From Thalassobius sp. I31.1 (lineage in GTDB: Bacteria > Pseudomonadota > Alphaproteobacteria > Rhodobacterales > Rhodobacteraceae): a stretch of 64,000 nt of DNA. Positions 47,245-56,395 of this stretch are shown piece after piece; position 1 is the first letter of the stretch, and the number at the start of each line of letters is the position of its first letter. Under the pieces are notes generated by a model. The model did not search any database. It worked only from the letters and a program-made list of their open reading frames with translations, and was not told the DNA's origin. The DNA lies in assembly GCF_003031585.1 (NCBI RefSeq), contig NZ_PWAA01000065.1:82202-146201 (forward strand). Reading direction: 5' to 3'. The position numbers and the translations under genes are program-made.

Positions 47245-47511
47245 CAGCAGATCCTCATGCGTTGAATCGGTAAATGCGGACACACCAGTGGTCTGGGGTC
47301 CCTTGGCTTTCTGATGCAATTTTGCGCGAAATCCCCCGCAACTGCCAGCGGCAGATTCACCACATATTGCGACATAACCGCGACATAACTGTCGCAAATC
47401 ATATCAAACCGCCACTTTACCCGTCCTGACTGCGACAAAACACCTGCCCCCTTTTGATTACGGGCAAGGCAGGTTACATGGGAGCAAGGCATCTTTTGCA
47501 AAGGAAACCTG

Positions 47512-48741
47512 ATGTTCTGGCTGGCCGCTGTCCTTCTGATTACCATAAGCACACTTTTTATCGCCCTGCCCCTGTTGCGTGGCGCGGCGGAAAGTGATGC
47601 GCAGGCCCATAGTGATGTGGATTTTTACCGCGCCCAGCTGGCGGCGCTGGACAAAGATGTGGCGCGCGCCGTGATCACTGCCGAAGAAGTCGCCAGCGCA
47701 CGGGTTGAGATTTCCCGCCGCCTGCTGGAGGCAGACAAACGCCACGCCCAGGCTGAAGACGCCATCGCCCGCCCTGCCCGGCCCCTGGTTGCGGGGCTTG
47801 TTGTGCTGACAATCGCCGGCACGGGTTTTGGCATGTATCTGTCCTATGGCGCCCCCGGCGTGCAGGATCAGCCCCTGGTCGCACGCTATCAGGCCGCAGA
47901 AGACCTGCGCCAGAACCGGCCTTCTCAGGCAGAGGCCGTTTCTGTAGCGCCGGAAAACCCCTATCAACAGCTGCCCGAAGATGTCGCCCTGATTGAACAA
48001 TTGCGCCAGGCGCTGGCATCGCGCCCCGATGATTTGCGCGGGTATCAGTTGCTGGTGGCAAATGAAGCCCGTCTTGGTCGTTTTGAACCTGCGTCACAGG
48101 CCCAGGCCCAGGTGATCCGTATTCTGGGGGATCAGGCCACAGCCCAGCACTATGCCGATCAGGCCGATCTGATGATCCTGGCTGCGAACAGCTATGTCTC
48201 GCCCGAGGCCGAAGACGTGCTGCGTCAGGCACTGGAACGGGATCCTCGCAATGGGACCGCGCGTTTCTACATCGGACTGATGCTGGCCCAGATCGGGCGG
48301 GCGGATGTGGGGTTTGAAACCTGGCGACGCCTGCTTGAGGAAAGCCAGCCCGACGATCTCTGGGTGCCGGCGATCCGCAGCCAGATCATGCAGGCCTCAC
48401 AGGCGGCCGGTGTACGTTACGAGTTGCCGCCGGAAGGGGCTGCGCCTTTGCGTGGCCCGGATCAGGCGGCGATTGATGCAGCATCTGAGATGACGCCAGA
48501 AGACCGCCGCGCGATGATTGAAGGCATGGTTGCCAGCCTTGGCCAGCGTCTGGCAGAGGAAGGTGGCAGCGCACAGGAATGGGCACAGCTGATCGTAGGC
48601 CGCGCAGTTCTTGGAGATACCGACGGCGCGCGCGCGGTGCTGGCAGAAGCACGCGAGGTTTTTGCGGGAAATTCCGACGCACTTGCGATGTTTGACCAGG
48701 CCGAAGCCCAACTTGAAAACGCCCCGGAGGCAAACCAATGA
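47512..48741 (+). CDS. ccmI: c-type cytochrome biogenesis protein CcmI
   Basis: A 409-residue protein: two N-terminal membrane helices (FWLAAVLLITISTLFIALPLL and PLVAGLVVLTIAGTGFGMYL) flanking the cytosolic loop YRAQLAALDKDVARAVITAEEVASARVEISRRLLEAD, then a periplasmic TPR domain that binds apocytochrome c. CcmI delivers apocytochromes to the CcmFH ligase. AAAGGAAA precedes the ATG. It overlaps ruvX by four bases. Confidence 0.93.
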   Translation: MFWLAAVLLITISTLFIALPLLRGAAESDAQAHSDVDFYRAQLAALDKDVARAVITAEEVASARVEISRRLLEADKRHAQAEDAIARPARPLVAGLVVLTIAGTGFGMYLSYGAPGVQDQPLVARYQAAEDLRQNRPSQAEAVSVAPENPYQQLPEDVALIEQLRQALASRPDDLRGYQLLVANEARLGRFEPASQAQAQVIRILGDQATAQHYADQADLMILAANSYVSPEAEDVLRQALERDPRNGTARFYIGLMLAQIGRADVGFETWRRLLEESQPDDLWVPAIRSQIMQASQAAGVRYELPPEGAAPLRGPDQAAIDAASEMTPEDRRAMIEGMVASLGQRLAEEGGSAQEWAQLIVGRAVLGDTDGARAVLAEAREVFAGNSDALAMFDQAEAQLENAPEANQ

Positions 48742-49202
48742 TCTGTGAAGACCTGTCTGATTTCTTTGCCGCCCTGCCCCGGGATCGTGCGATTATGGGC
48801 CTTGATCTGGGCACAAAAACCATCGGGCTTGCGGTTTCTGACCGGCTGCTGACGATCTCCAGCCCGCTGGAAACCATCAAGCGTAAGAAATTCGGCATTG
48901 ATGCGGCAAAGCTTCTGGAAATTTCCGGCGCGAAAGAGATCGGCGGTTTTATCCTGGGCCTGCCTCTGAATATGGATGGCACGGAAGGCCCGCGCTGTCA
49001 GGCCACCCGCGCGTTTGCCCGCAATCTGACAGGCCTGACCGACCTGCCAATTGGCTTTCAGGATGAACGCCTGTCTACCGTTGAGGCCGAACGTGTGCTG
49101 ATTGCGGCGGATACATCACGCAAACGTCGCTCCGAAGTCATTGATTACGTCGCCGCCGGGGTTATCTTACAGCAAGCGCTGGATCGTAAGCGCCATCTGT
49201 AA
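48738..49202 (+). CDS. ruvX: Putative Holliday junction resolvase RuvX (YqgF)
   Basis: A 154-residue RNase H-like protein with DLGTKTIGLAVSD near the start, FILGLPLNMDGTEGPRC, and DERLSTVEAERVL; the aspartates and glutamate form the metal site. In bacteria it processes the 16S rRNA 5' end. Translationally coupled to ccmI. Confidence 0.95.
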   Translation: MICEDLSDFFAALPRDRAIMGLDLGTKTIGLAVSDRLLTISSPLETIKRKKFGIDAAKLLEISGAKEIGGFILGLPLNMDGTEGPRCQATRAFARNLTGLTDLPIGFQDERLSTVEAERVLIAADTSRKRRSEVIDYVAAGVILQQALDRKRHL

Positions 49203-49211
49203 GGAACGGCC

Positions 49212-49457
49212 ATGAGCAACAAACACGGATCAGAGGTCTGGAACCGGGACGAAATTGAATCGCCTTGCGTGAATATCTGTGTGATCCAGCCGAAAACCCG
49301 GCTGTGCACCGGCTGTGGACGTTCCATTGATGAAATCCGAGACTGGTCCGCCATGGAAACAGATGAACGCCGCGATATTATGACCGCCCTGCCCGAACGT
49401 GTGAAGCAGATGAAACCGGCCCGTCGTGGTGGGCGCGCTGCAAGGCTTAAGCGCTGA
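49212..49457 (+). CDS. DUF1289 domain protein
   Basis: A small protein of 81 residues with SPCVNICVIQPKTRLCTGCGRSIDEIRDWS, the cysteine-rich DUF1289 signature. Function unknown, probably metal-binding. It lies nine bases after ruvX and probably shares its transcript. Confidence 0.92.
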   Translation: MSNKHGSEVWNRDEIESPCVNICVIQPKTRLCTGCGRSIDEIRDWSAMETDERRDIMTALPERVKQMKPARRGGRAARLKR

Positions 49458-49572
49458 ACCTTTGTTCGATTGCCTGCACTCCCCGGATTCGGACCCACCA
49501 GCGGCATTTTACGCTCAGGGGTTGATCTGAGCTTCAGGTTCCGACAAAACACACCAGGTATTAAGATGTGTA

Positions 49573-50849
49573 GTGATCGGAATAACAGTGGTTAACATTG
49601 TTGGTAGCAGTCAAATTGACGTGATCACTGTTATCAATGACACAGGCTCGAACAATGGCAGTTCTGTGGGGTCACCGGTTGACAATATTTCCGCCCGCAG
49701 CAGTAACGACCATATCACCATCACCAGTAGTACCGTCAGCGGTGATATCCGGGCGCATGCCGGGGATGATACACTGGTGGCCGATGATGCGACGCTGAAT
49801 TCCATCTTGATGGGGGTGGGTGAAGATCAGCTTGAATTCACCAACAGCACCGTCTCCAGTCTCGGTACAAATACCGGCAATGATACTGTGATCGCTACGG
49901 GTTCCACCTTTGGCAGCCTGTCCTTAGGCGGCGGTAACGACAGGATCACACTGCTGAATACCGATATTACGGGCAGTCTCACCGGCAACTCCGGGACAGA
50001 TACCATGGTCCTGCCTGCAGGCACCTTCGTCGACGACAGAACCCACGGCACATTTACCGTGGTGGCCGGCGGAACCTACGATCTGAGGCGCGGAGAGATC
50101 ACTCTGCCAACTGGCCAGACCATCAGTTATACAACATTTGAAAAAGCCGAAGGCATTGCCTGCTTTCAGCGCGGAACAGACATCACAACACGCCGTGGAC
50201 TTGTGAAGGTCGAAGACCTGACCCTGCAGGACGCCGTTTACGGATATGATGGAAAATTCCACCTGGTCAAATGGGTCGGATCGAAAACCATAACCGCCGC
50301 CGACATCCGGGCGACACAAGGCCTGGCCCCGATCTGCATCCAGGCCGGGGCACAGATGCCCGGATCTGATCTGTATGTCTCGCCACAACACCGCGTTCTC
50401 ATACGATCAAAAATCGCGCAACGTATTTTGGCCACCCCGAGATCCTCGTACCGGCCCTCAAACTTGTTGGTTATCCAGGGATCACGCGCCCCGTCCCAAC
50501 CGGATCCGTGACCTATTTTCATATTCTGTGTGATACGCATCAGATCCTTGTGTCAAATGGCGCGCTGACCGAAAGCTTTTACCCCGGCAAGCTGGCCCTG
50601 CAGGCGTTGAAACCCGCGGATCGTGATCATGTTCACGCTGCGCTGAATATCCCGAAGAACGCGTCCGTCACATATCCCCCCCGCGCGGCCTTTTCACAGC
50701 AAGAACGCCCGCTTGAAACACCTTTTGCAGCGACACCAGAAGAACCGAAAAACACTTGTGCAGTGAAACCTGCGCCACCTGCCCCTATACGTGTCGGGGA
50801 TCTATCCATTCGGCCACACCGCCCGCGCATTCGGGGCGGAAGTAGATGA
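49573..50849 (+). pseudogene. Hint-domain protein with beta-repeat N-terminus, frameshifted
   Basis: The first half (about 200 residues) has repeated Ser/Thr/Asp-rich beta units (DHITITSSTVSGDIRAHAGDDTLV) resembling a parallel beta-helix; the second is a Hint (hedgehog/intein) domain: GIACFQRGTDITTRRGLVKVEDL and SPQHRVLIRS. The frame then breaks in TTTT (50426-50429). One extra base gives RIFGHPEILVPALKLVGYPG and joins TYFHILCDTHQILVSNG in the next frame, ending at 50849. The start (GTG at 49573) is uncertain. The end overlaps the convergent dioxygenase gene by 65 bases. Confidence 0.82.
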
Positions 50850-51588
50850 TCGCACGTCCATCCGGGCCGCTCTCCACCCCGTCACGCCAGGGCGCAACAC
50901 CGTGCAACATATGGCGATGCATCAGATAAGCCTCACCCGGTTGTGCGGTGATTTCCACGCGCTCACAGGTTTCAAACACCTGTTTGCGGGCCGCCTGATA
51001 GATTGCCGTGACGTCGATTTTGTCCATATCCTCCGGCGCAACATCTGCCAGTAAACGCAGCAGCGCATCGCGCATGATCACATGACTGCCGGGCCAGATC
51101 ACCAGCGGGCTTGCCCCTTCCGGCGCGTCATTCACCGGGATGCCCAGCACCCAGGCGTGCGGTTCTTCGATGCGGCGGGCCCGGGTTTCCGGATCGGGGC
51201 GCAGACCATCAAGGTGGGCCGCATCGCGGTTTCGGCGATAGCCAAGCGCAGCCTCAGACTCGCCCTTACGCGGGCGCGGATAACCGGGCCAGACGACGGA
51301 AACCTGCCCCTTATGCAAAGGCCGTGTCTGGTTGAGATCCGCAAGGAAATCCATCGCATCACAGGTCAGCGGGCCTGAGCCGTTAATCGCCCCCAATTCA
51401 TCATTCTTCAGCGCATCCACACCAATGAACCAGGTACCTTCGCAATCCAGCCAGGCTTCGCGCTCGGCCTCATCGCGGGAGGCGGCCAGAGCCGCAGGTC
51501 CAGCGTGTTTGAGCCAGGTCAGCAAGCGTTCATCACGCGGGAATTTTATAAACCCCGTGCGCGCGTATTCTTCCCGCAGGTTCACCAT
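50785..51588 (-). CDS. Phytanoyl-CoA dioxygenase-like Fe(II)/2-oxoglutarate oxygenase
   Basis: A 267-residue jelly-roll oxygenase. The iron site is visible: HLD (AAHLDGL near residue 122) and the distal His in HRHMLHGV near residue 227, with the oxoglutarate-binding arginine in RAIIYFRPE. Substrate unknown. It overlaps the TauE/SafE gene by seven bases. Confidence 0.85.
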   Translation of the reverse strand: MVNLREEYARTGFIKFPRDERLLTWLKHAGPAALAASRDEAEREAWLDCEGTWFIGVDALKNDELGAINGSGPLTCDAMDFLADLNQTRPLHKGQVSVVWPGYPRPRKGESEAALGYRRNRDAAHLDGLRPDPETRARRIEEPHAWVLGIPVNDAPEGASPLVIWPGSHVIMRDALLRLLADVAPEDMDKIDVTAIYQAARKQVFETCERVEITAQPGEAYLMHRHMLHGVAPWRDGVESGPDGRAIIYFRPECAGGVAEWIDPRHV

Positions 51589-52400
51589 CCCATGGCCTTT
51601 CGCAGCATGTTCAGCGCCACCAGCAACAGGAAAACACCAAACGCCCGCTTCAAAGGTTTCGGATCCATCGCATGGGCAAGCTTCACGCCATAAGGTGTTG
51701 TTATCAAAGTCATTGCAATGATCAGGAAAAACGCCGGGACGTTCACCGCACCCAGGGTCCAGGGCGGCGTATCAACCGGGTTTGAGATCAGGAAACCAAT
51801 GACAGAAGGCACGGCAATAATCACGCCAAAGCCCGCCGCCGTGGCAACGGCGCGGTGGATCGGCGTGTTATAGAGGCTCATGACCGGCACGCCAAATGAC
51901 CCGCCACCAATGCCCATCAGGACGGAAAGAAAACCCAGAATGGGCGATAAGATCATACGCAGGATACCTGTTGGCATCGCATCGCCCAAACGCCATTCAG
52001 ACCGACCAAACGCCATATAAAGACCAACGATCATGGCAAGAATACCGAAGATGCCTTGCAAGGTGGAAGACCGCAAAGACGTCGCCAGCATCACGCCGAA
52101 AACCGCACCAATGACAATGCCCGGCAGCCAGGTTTTCAGGATATCCCAATCAACCGCGCCCTTTTTATTGTGCGATGCGACCGAGCGCAGCGACGTCACA
52201 ATGATCGTCGCCAATGACGTCGCAAGACAGACCTGAAACAAGTTGTCGCCACCGTAACCGAGCACGCTGAAGGCATAGAAAAACGCGGGCACCAGGACGA
52301 TGCCGCCGCCGACACCCAACATGCCTGCCAGCACGCCTGCAAAAGCGCCGATCACAATAAGAAGCGCCACCATCGGTAAGAGTGCTGAGAGTTCGGGCAT
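51582..52400 (-). CDS. Sulfite exporter TauE/SafE family protein
   Basis: A 272-residue membrane protein with eight predicted helices and the two internal repeats of the family, first GVLAGMLGVGGGIVLVPAF and second LSVLMGIGGGSFGVPVM. Members export sulfite or organosulfonates. It shares one base with the dusA stop (TAATG). Confidence 0.93.
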   Translation of the reverse strand: MPELSALLPMVALLIVIGAFAGVLAGMLGVGGGIVLVPAFFYAFSVLGYGGDNLFQVCLATSLATIIVTSLRSVASHNKKGAVDWDILKTWLPGIVIGAVFGVMLATSLRSSTLQGIFGILAMIVGLYMAFGRSEWRLGDAMPTGILRMILSPILGFLSVLMGIGGGSFGVPVMSLYNTPIHRAVATAAGFGVIIAVPSVIGFLISNPVDTPPWTLGAVNVPAFFLIIAMTLITTPYGVKLAHAMDPKPLKRAFGVFLLLVALNMLRKAMGW

Positions 52401-53398
52401 TACACGTCCTCCGGCGGTGGCAATTGTTGCAGCGCCGCCAGAACAACATCCGCCCCCGCCCCGCTTTGATGCGCATTTTCCGACAGATAGCGCCGCCAGA
52501 GCCGCGCACCGGGACGTCCGGCAAACAGACCCAGCATATGGCGGGTGATCTGATGCAGCTTGCCGCCTGTTGCCAGATGGTTTTCAATATAGGGCAACAT
52601 GTCATGCACCACGGTTGCCGGGGTTTTCGCAGGTGTATCTGCACCGTAAATGCGTTGATCCGCCTCAAGCAAAACGTCAGACGGATTGTGATAGGCTGAC
52701 CGCCCGATCATCACACCGTCCAACCCGCGATCAAGCAACTCAACCGCCGTATCAAGATCCTGGACACCACCGTTCAGGGAGATATGCAGATCCGGGAAGG
52801 CCTGTTTCATATCAAACACCAGATCATAATCCAGCGGCGGAATATCCCGGTTTTCCTTGGGCGACAGCCCCTGCAACCAGGCCATACGCGCATGGATCGT
52901 CACCCGGGTGCAGCCCGCAGCACTGATTTTCTCGAGGAAATCCGGCAGGATGTCACGGGGCACCTGATCATCCACACCAATGCGGCATTTCAGGGTCACA
53001 GGCAGATCAACAGCCTCGCGCATTGCAGTCACACAATCTGCAACCAGTTCCGGCGATTTCATCAGAACTGCGCCAAAGGCCCCGCTCTGCACACGATCCG
53101 AGGGGCAACCACAGTTGAGGTTTACCTCATCATAGCCATGCTCTTCACAGATCCTCGCCGCTGCTGCCAGTTCCATCGGGTCTGAACCACCCAGCTGCAC
53201 CGCAACCGGATGTTCTTCAGGTGAGAAGTCCAGCAAATGCAAAGCCCCCCCCCGTACAAGCGCGGGCGAAGTCACCATTTCGGTAAACAACAGCGTTTCA
53301 CGCGACATCAACCGATGCAGATACCGGCAATGACGGTCCGTCCATTCCATCATCGGTGCAACGCTCAACCTTGCATTCCTGCAAATATCTGATTTCAT
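52400..53398 (-). CDS. dusA: tRNA-dihydrouridine(20/20a) synthase
   Basis: A TIM-barrel flavoenzyme that reduces uridine 20 and 20a in tRNA. SVAPMMEWTDRHCRYLHRL near the start is the typical DusA N-terminus; LNCGCPSDRVQSGAFGAVLM carries the catalytic Cys; GGVQD and IGRSAYHNP bind FMN. About 332 residues from the ATG at 53398, with a further ATG eight codons upstream (53422). The phage integrase lies directly beyond its 5' end, so these first codons may have been supplied by the element. Confidence 0.96.
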   Translation of the reverse strand: MKSDICRNARLSVAPMMEWTDRHCRYLHRLMSRETLLFTEMVTSPALVRGGALHLLDFSPEEHPVAVQLGGSDPMELAAAARICEEHGYDEVNLNCGCPSDRVQSGAFGAVLMKSPELVADCVTAMREAVDLPVTLKCRIGVDDQVPRDILPDFLEKISAAGCTRVTIHARMAWLQGLSPKENRDIPPLDYDLVFDMKQAFPDLHISLNGGVQDLDTAVELLDRGLDGVMIGRSAYHNPSDVLLEADQRIYGADTPAKTPATVVHDMLPYIENHLATGGKLHQITRHMLGLFAGRPGARLWRRYLSENAHQSGAGADVVLAALQQLPPPEDV

Positions 53399-53438
53399 TA
53401 AGTTATTATCAGATCCATACATTATTCAGCTTGCCCGT

Positions 53439-53521
53439 GTTGTTCTATTTTTGGCTTGTTTTTGCCCATTTCATGCTATTGGAACAACAAAAGTTGTTCC
53501 GAATCATCATGAAGTTGTTCC
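53439..53521. promoter_or_regulatory. GTTGTTCC repeats in the dusA-int divergent region
   Basis: GGAACAAC-AAAA-GTTGTTCC (53481-53500) is a perfect inverted repeat; a further direct copy lies at 53514-53521, exactly 21 bases on, and a 7-of-8 match at 53439-53446. They sit just before the int start, suggesting a repressor operator or integrase arm sites. Confidence 0.6.
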
Positions 53522-53524
53522 GCC

Positions 53525-54601
53525 ATGGCCCACATAACTGAACGCAAACGCAAAGACGGCTCTGTCGCTTATCTCGCACAGATCGGCATCAAAAGAAAAG
53601 GGAAATGGGCGCACCGGGAAGCCCGAAGCTTCGACCGAAAGAGCGCAGCCAATGCCTGGTTGAAAAAACGAATGAACGAAATCAACGCAGCAGGCGATGA
53701 TTTGACAACGATCCGTAATCGCGGGCGCACTTTAGCCGATGCAATAGAACGCTATACGCGCGAAAGCATCAAAGAAATCGGGCGGACAAAAGCACAAGTG
53801 CTGCGCTCAATCCTTGAACATGACATCGCAGACATGGACTGTGCCGACATCCAGAGCCATGATATTGTAGCCTTTGCAAAAGAAATTGGAACGAACCGGA
53901 CGCCATCAACTGTCAGCAACTACCTGTCACATCTGGGCGCAGTATTTGCTCTGGCGCGCCCTGCATGGGGAATGGAACTGAATCAACAAGCCATGAAAGA
54001 TGCCTTTGTGGTGTGCAATCGCCTTGGCATCACAGGGAAAGGACGCAACCGAGATCGTCGCCCGACATTGGCTGAACTGGACGCCTTGCTAACCCTCTTT
54101 AAAGACAAGCACGCCCACAGGCCCAGCTCACTTCCAATGCACATGATTGTGGGCTTCGCCCTATTCTCGACACGACGTCAGGAAGAGATCACAAGGGTTG
54201 CATGGGATGGACTCGACACGGAGCACGGCCGGGTGTTCATCACAGACATGAAGCACCCCGGCGACAAGGTCGGAAACGATGTCTGGTGCGATCTACCTGA
54301 TCCGGCATTGAAAATCGCGCTCGCAATGCCACGCAAGAAAGATATGGTCTTCCCTTTTAACAGTGACACCATCAGCGCCGCGTTCACGAGGGCATGTAAA
54401 TTTCTGGAAATTGAAGACCTGAGATTTCACGACCTGCGCCACGAAGGCGTGTCCCGATTATTCGAAACCGGACTTTCAATTCCGCAAGTCGCCGCCGTAT
54501 CCGGACATCGCTCATGGTCCTCGCTTCAGCGATACACCCACATAAAACAATCTGGCGACAAATACGAAGAGTGGGAATGGCTTAAACGCCTCTCGTCCTA
54601 G
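53525..54601 (+). CDS. int: Tyrosine site-specific recombinase (phage integrase)
   Basis: A 358-residue recombinase with an N-terminal arm domain (ERKRKDGSVAYLAQIGIKRKGKW), a SAM-like core-binding domain, and a catalytic domain with the arginine in STRRQEEITRVAWDG, HDLRHEG, GHRSWSSL and the nucleophilic Tyr in LQRYTHI. Its position against dusA matches the dusA-associated integrase group described by Farrugia and colleagues (2015). Confidence 0.95.
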   Translation: MAHITERKRKDGSVAYLAQIGIKRKGKWAHREARSFDRKSAANAWLKKRMNEINAAGDDLTTIRNRGRTLADAIERYTRESIKEIGRTKAQVLRSILEHDIADMDCADIQSHDIVAFAKEIGTNRTPSTVSNYLSHLGAVFALARPAWGMELNQQAMKDAFVVCNRLGITGKGRNRDRRPTLAELDALLTLFKDKHAHRPSSLPMHMIVGFALFSTRRQEEITRVAWDGLDTEHGRVFITDMKHPGDKVGNDVWCDLPDPALKIALAMPRKKDMVFPFNSDTISAAFTRACKFLEIEDLRFHDLRHEGVSRLFETGLSIPQVAAVSGHRSWSSLQRYTHIKQSGDKYEEWEWLKRLSS

Positions 54602-54974
54602 CATTCCCGCGAGGTGTATGTAGAATGCTTGTTTTCCAATCCGTTACAACGAAGGATTGGCAAAAGCAGTGGTTATATAGAACAAGGACTTACCTTGCGT
54701 GTTGACAACTTTTTCAGGTCGGTTGCCCCCCTCCCTTTCGGATGCCAGCTTCGCGCTGAAAGCGGTTCTTTGCAAAGCGACCGGTTCTTCACACGGAGTG
54801 ACTACTCCCAGCCCGGAGCAGACATTGGTCATCTGCACCTCTGACGGATAGCTGACCTTCGCTACACCTTTGACGGATGTCCGCCTCCGTACCGAGACCG
54901 GGTGTCTATCCGATCAATTTACAGTCTGATTCATTGTGTTTAGTCCAGATGCGATCAAGGCAGGTCTAGTCCAA
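54602..54974. other. Gap between int and the HEPN gene
   Basis: No supported gene. It holds an imperfectly placed inverted repeat, CCAATCC (54636-54642) with GGATTGG (54654-54660), without a T-run. The region lies between convergent genes, so terminators for both would be expected but are not obvious. Confidence 0.5.
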
Positions 54975-56348
54975 CTAAGACCGGAGGCGAGTTTCCCATT
55001 CTAGTTTTACCATTCGACGCTGGACCATCTTTTGAGCGACCTTTAAGGCGATTGCGGTAGCAGTCGAGCTTTCTTTCCAGGTGCCAAGCATTTGTTCTGG
55101 CTTTCGAAGGCCTTTAGGAAAAGTAAGCGCTTCGCCAAGCCAGATGGGTATGTCTTGCGCTCCATGAAGAAAACTACTTCGAAATTTATACAATTTGCGG
55201 AACTCACCTACGGCATTATCTGCATTTTCGCCTTCTAATAGCGCCTTTAGCCGGCCAGTTAGCAGCGCCGTTGTCGATCGCTCAGAGGGATCCGTAAGGA
55301 AGCATTCAATAGCCGATATGGCCCATAACAAGGTAGAGGCAGAGTTGTAATGATGCGAGAGTGCCCTAATAAGGTAATTAAGGCCCCTTATAAACGGGTT
55401 AAGCTCTGTAAGGTTGCCGTTCTCGGAGGCTTTGAGGATAAAAGTGATTGTCTCAGCTAGATCGAGTTGCTCTAGAGAGAAGCGTTCGGGCTGGAAGTCT
55501 TTCATACTTACATAAATTGGAAAATTTCTATATAATGGGGTGCTGCGCGTGGAGGTTTCCGCGTCATAGGATCGCGGCAAGAAGTTTCCCTGCTGAGCGA
55601 GGAACCCTGAAACAACGCAAATGTGAGAGAATAGCGTTAAATCATCAAACAGAGTTCGATTCAAAAACGTGTCCCGAATGCTATAATTTTCCGAACCGAA
55701 GCCACTTCGGCGTGAAGCTATTTCTTTAGAGATGCCGTCTTCTGCAAGAGAGCCTAAAGTATGAGTTTTATACTGCTCTAAAACGCCGCCTCGCAGACTT
55801 ACAGAGAACTCAATACCGCAGGCGTTTGGAATGAATTGCCTCTTGGCGTAGGCCAAATGTCTATCGTCGGTAGGTAGGGTTCGTATTTTAAATGCCGCAG
55901 CAGACGCTGTTTGGCTGCGAAATTGATTGCTCAGTTCAACATACGATTGCAGGTCAGGTGTTTCATCAGAGCTATTAGTTGTTCCAACAAACACTGCGCG
56001 GGGTTCTCGTAGAAACACTTGATTGCTCTCCTCCGACACATCCCATGTAGTGCGCCTTCTGTGGTCATACTCATCTTTTGAGACCACTTGATCAAGCGCC
56101 TTTCGCCTCCCTATGCCGCCTGTTGCAATAAGGTCTGCTATGGGCTGTCCCCACGACTTTGCAAATGTCACTATCTGCCCATTGCTGACGTGCACAGGCA
56201 TCCGACTGAGGGAAGGGTCGGTGTCCGCTTTGACCGGCGAAGCGGAACCTGCGCCGTCTTCGGTGTAAACAAAGCGTTCCCCGCGCAATACATTGAAATC
56301 CCTGAAACAGAACGCTTTATTTAAAAGCCGAATTGACGTTTTCGCCAT
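54975..56348 (-). CDS. HEPN-domain protein (Apea-like), candidate phage defence gene
   Basis: A protein of 457 residues from the ATG at 56348. The C-terminal third matches the Apea-like HEPN domain: LLWAISAIECFLTDPSERST, then GEFRKLYKFRSSFLHGA with the RSSFLH (R-x4-H) motif of HEPN ribonucleases. The N-terminal 300 residues are not recognised; a domain of that size also precedes HEPN in ApeA-type anti-phage proteins. It is visibly more AT-rich than the host genes and lies 48 bases downstream of dam on the same strand, next to the integrase, the usual place for prophage defence cargo. Toxicity or defence is inference. Confidence 0.65.
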   Translation of the reverse strand: MAKTSIRLLNKAFCFRDFNVLRGERFVYTEDGAGSASPVKADTDPSLSRMPVHVSNGQIVTFAKSWGQPIADLIATGGIGRRKALDQVVSKDEYDHRRRTTWDVSEESNQVFLREPRAVFVGTTNSSDETPDLQSYVELSNQFRSQTASAAAFKIRTLPTDDRHLAYAKRQFIPNACGIEFSVSLRGGVLEQYKTHTLGSLAEDGISKEIASRRSGFGSENYSIRDTFLNRTLFDDLTLFSHICVVSGFLAQQGNFLPRSYDAETSTRSTPLYRNFPIYVSMKDFQPERFSLEQLDLAETITFILKASENGNLTELNPFIRGLNYLIRALSHHYNSASTLLWAISAIECFLTDPSERSTTALLTGRLKALLEGENADNAVGEFRKLYKFRSSFLHGAQDIPIWLGEALTFPKGLRKPEQMLGTWKESSTATAIALKVAQKMVQRRMVKLEWETRLRS

Positions 56349-56353
56349 ATGTT

Positions 56354-56380
56354 CCGGTTCACGTAGGTTCAGTGAACCGG
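56354..56380. promoter_or_regulatory. Operator-like inverted repeat between dam and the HEPN gene
   Basis: CCGGTTCAC (56354-56362) and GTGAACCGG (56372-56380) form a perfect 9-bp inverted repeat. A third GGTTCA half-site lies between, so that GGTTCA-G-TGAACC (56367-56379) is itself a palindrome. It ends 5 bases before the HEPN start codon, so it could be a repressor site or an RNA hairpin masking the ribosome site. Confidence 0.6.
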
Positions 56381-56395
56381 AGAGCACTTCGTAAA

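Noticed and set aside
54636..54660. CCAATCC/GGATTGG inverted repeat as an int terminator
   Set aside because: Seven-bp stem with an 11-base loop and no T-run on either strand.
54614..54844. Short frame after the integrase
   Set aside because: No ribosome site, unlikely composition; kept as intergenic.
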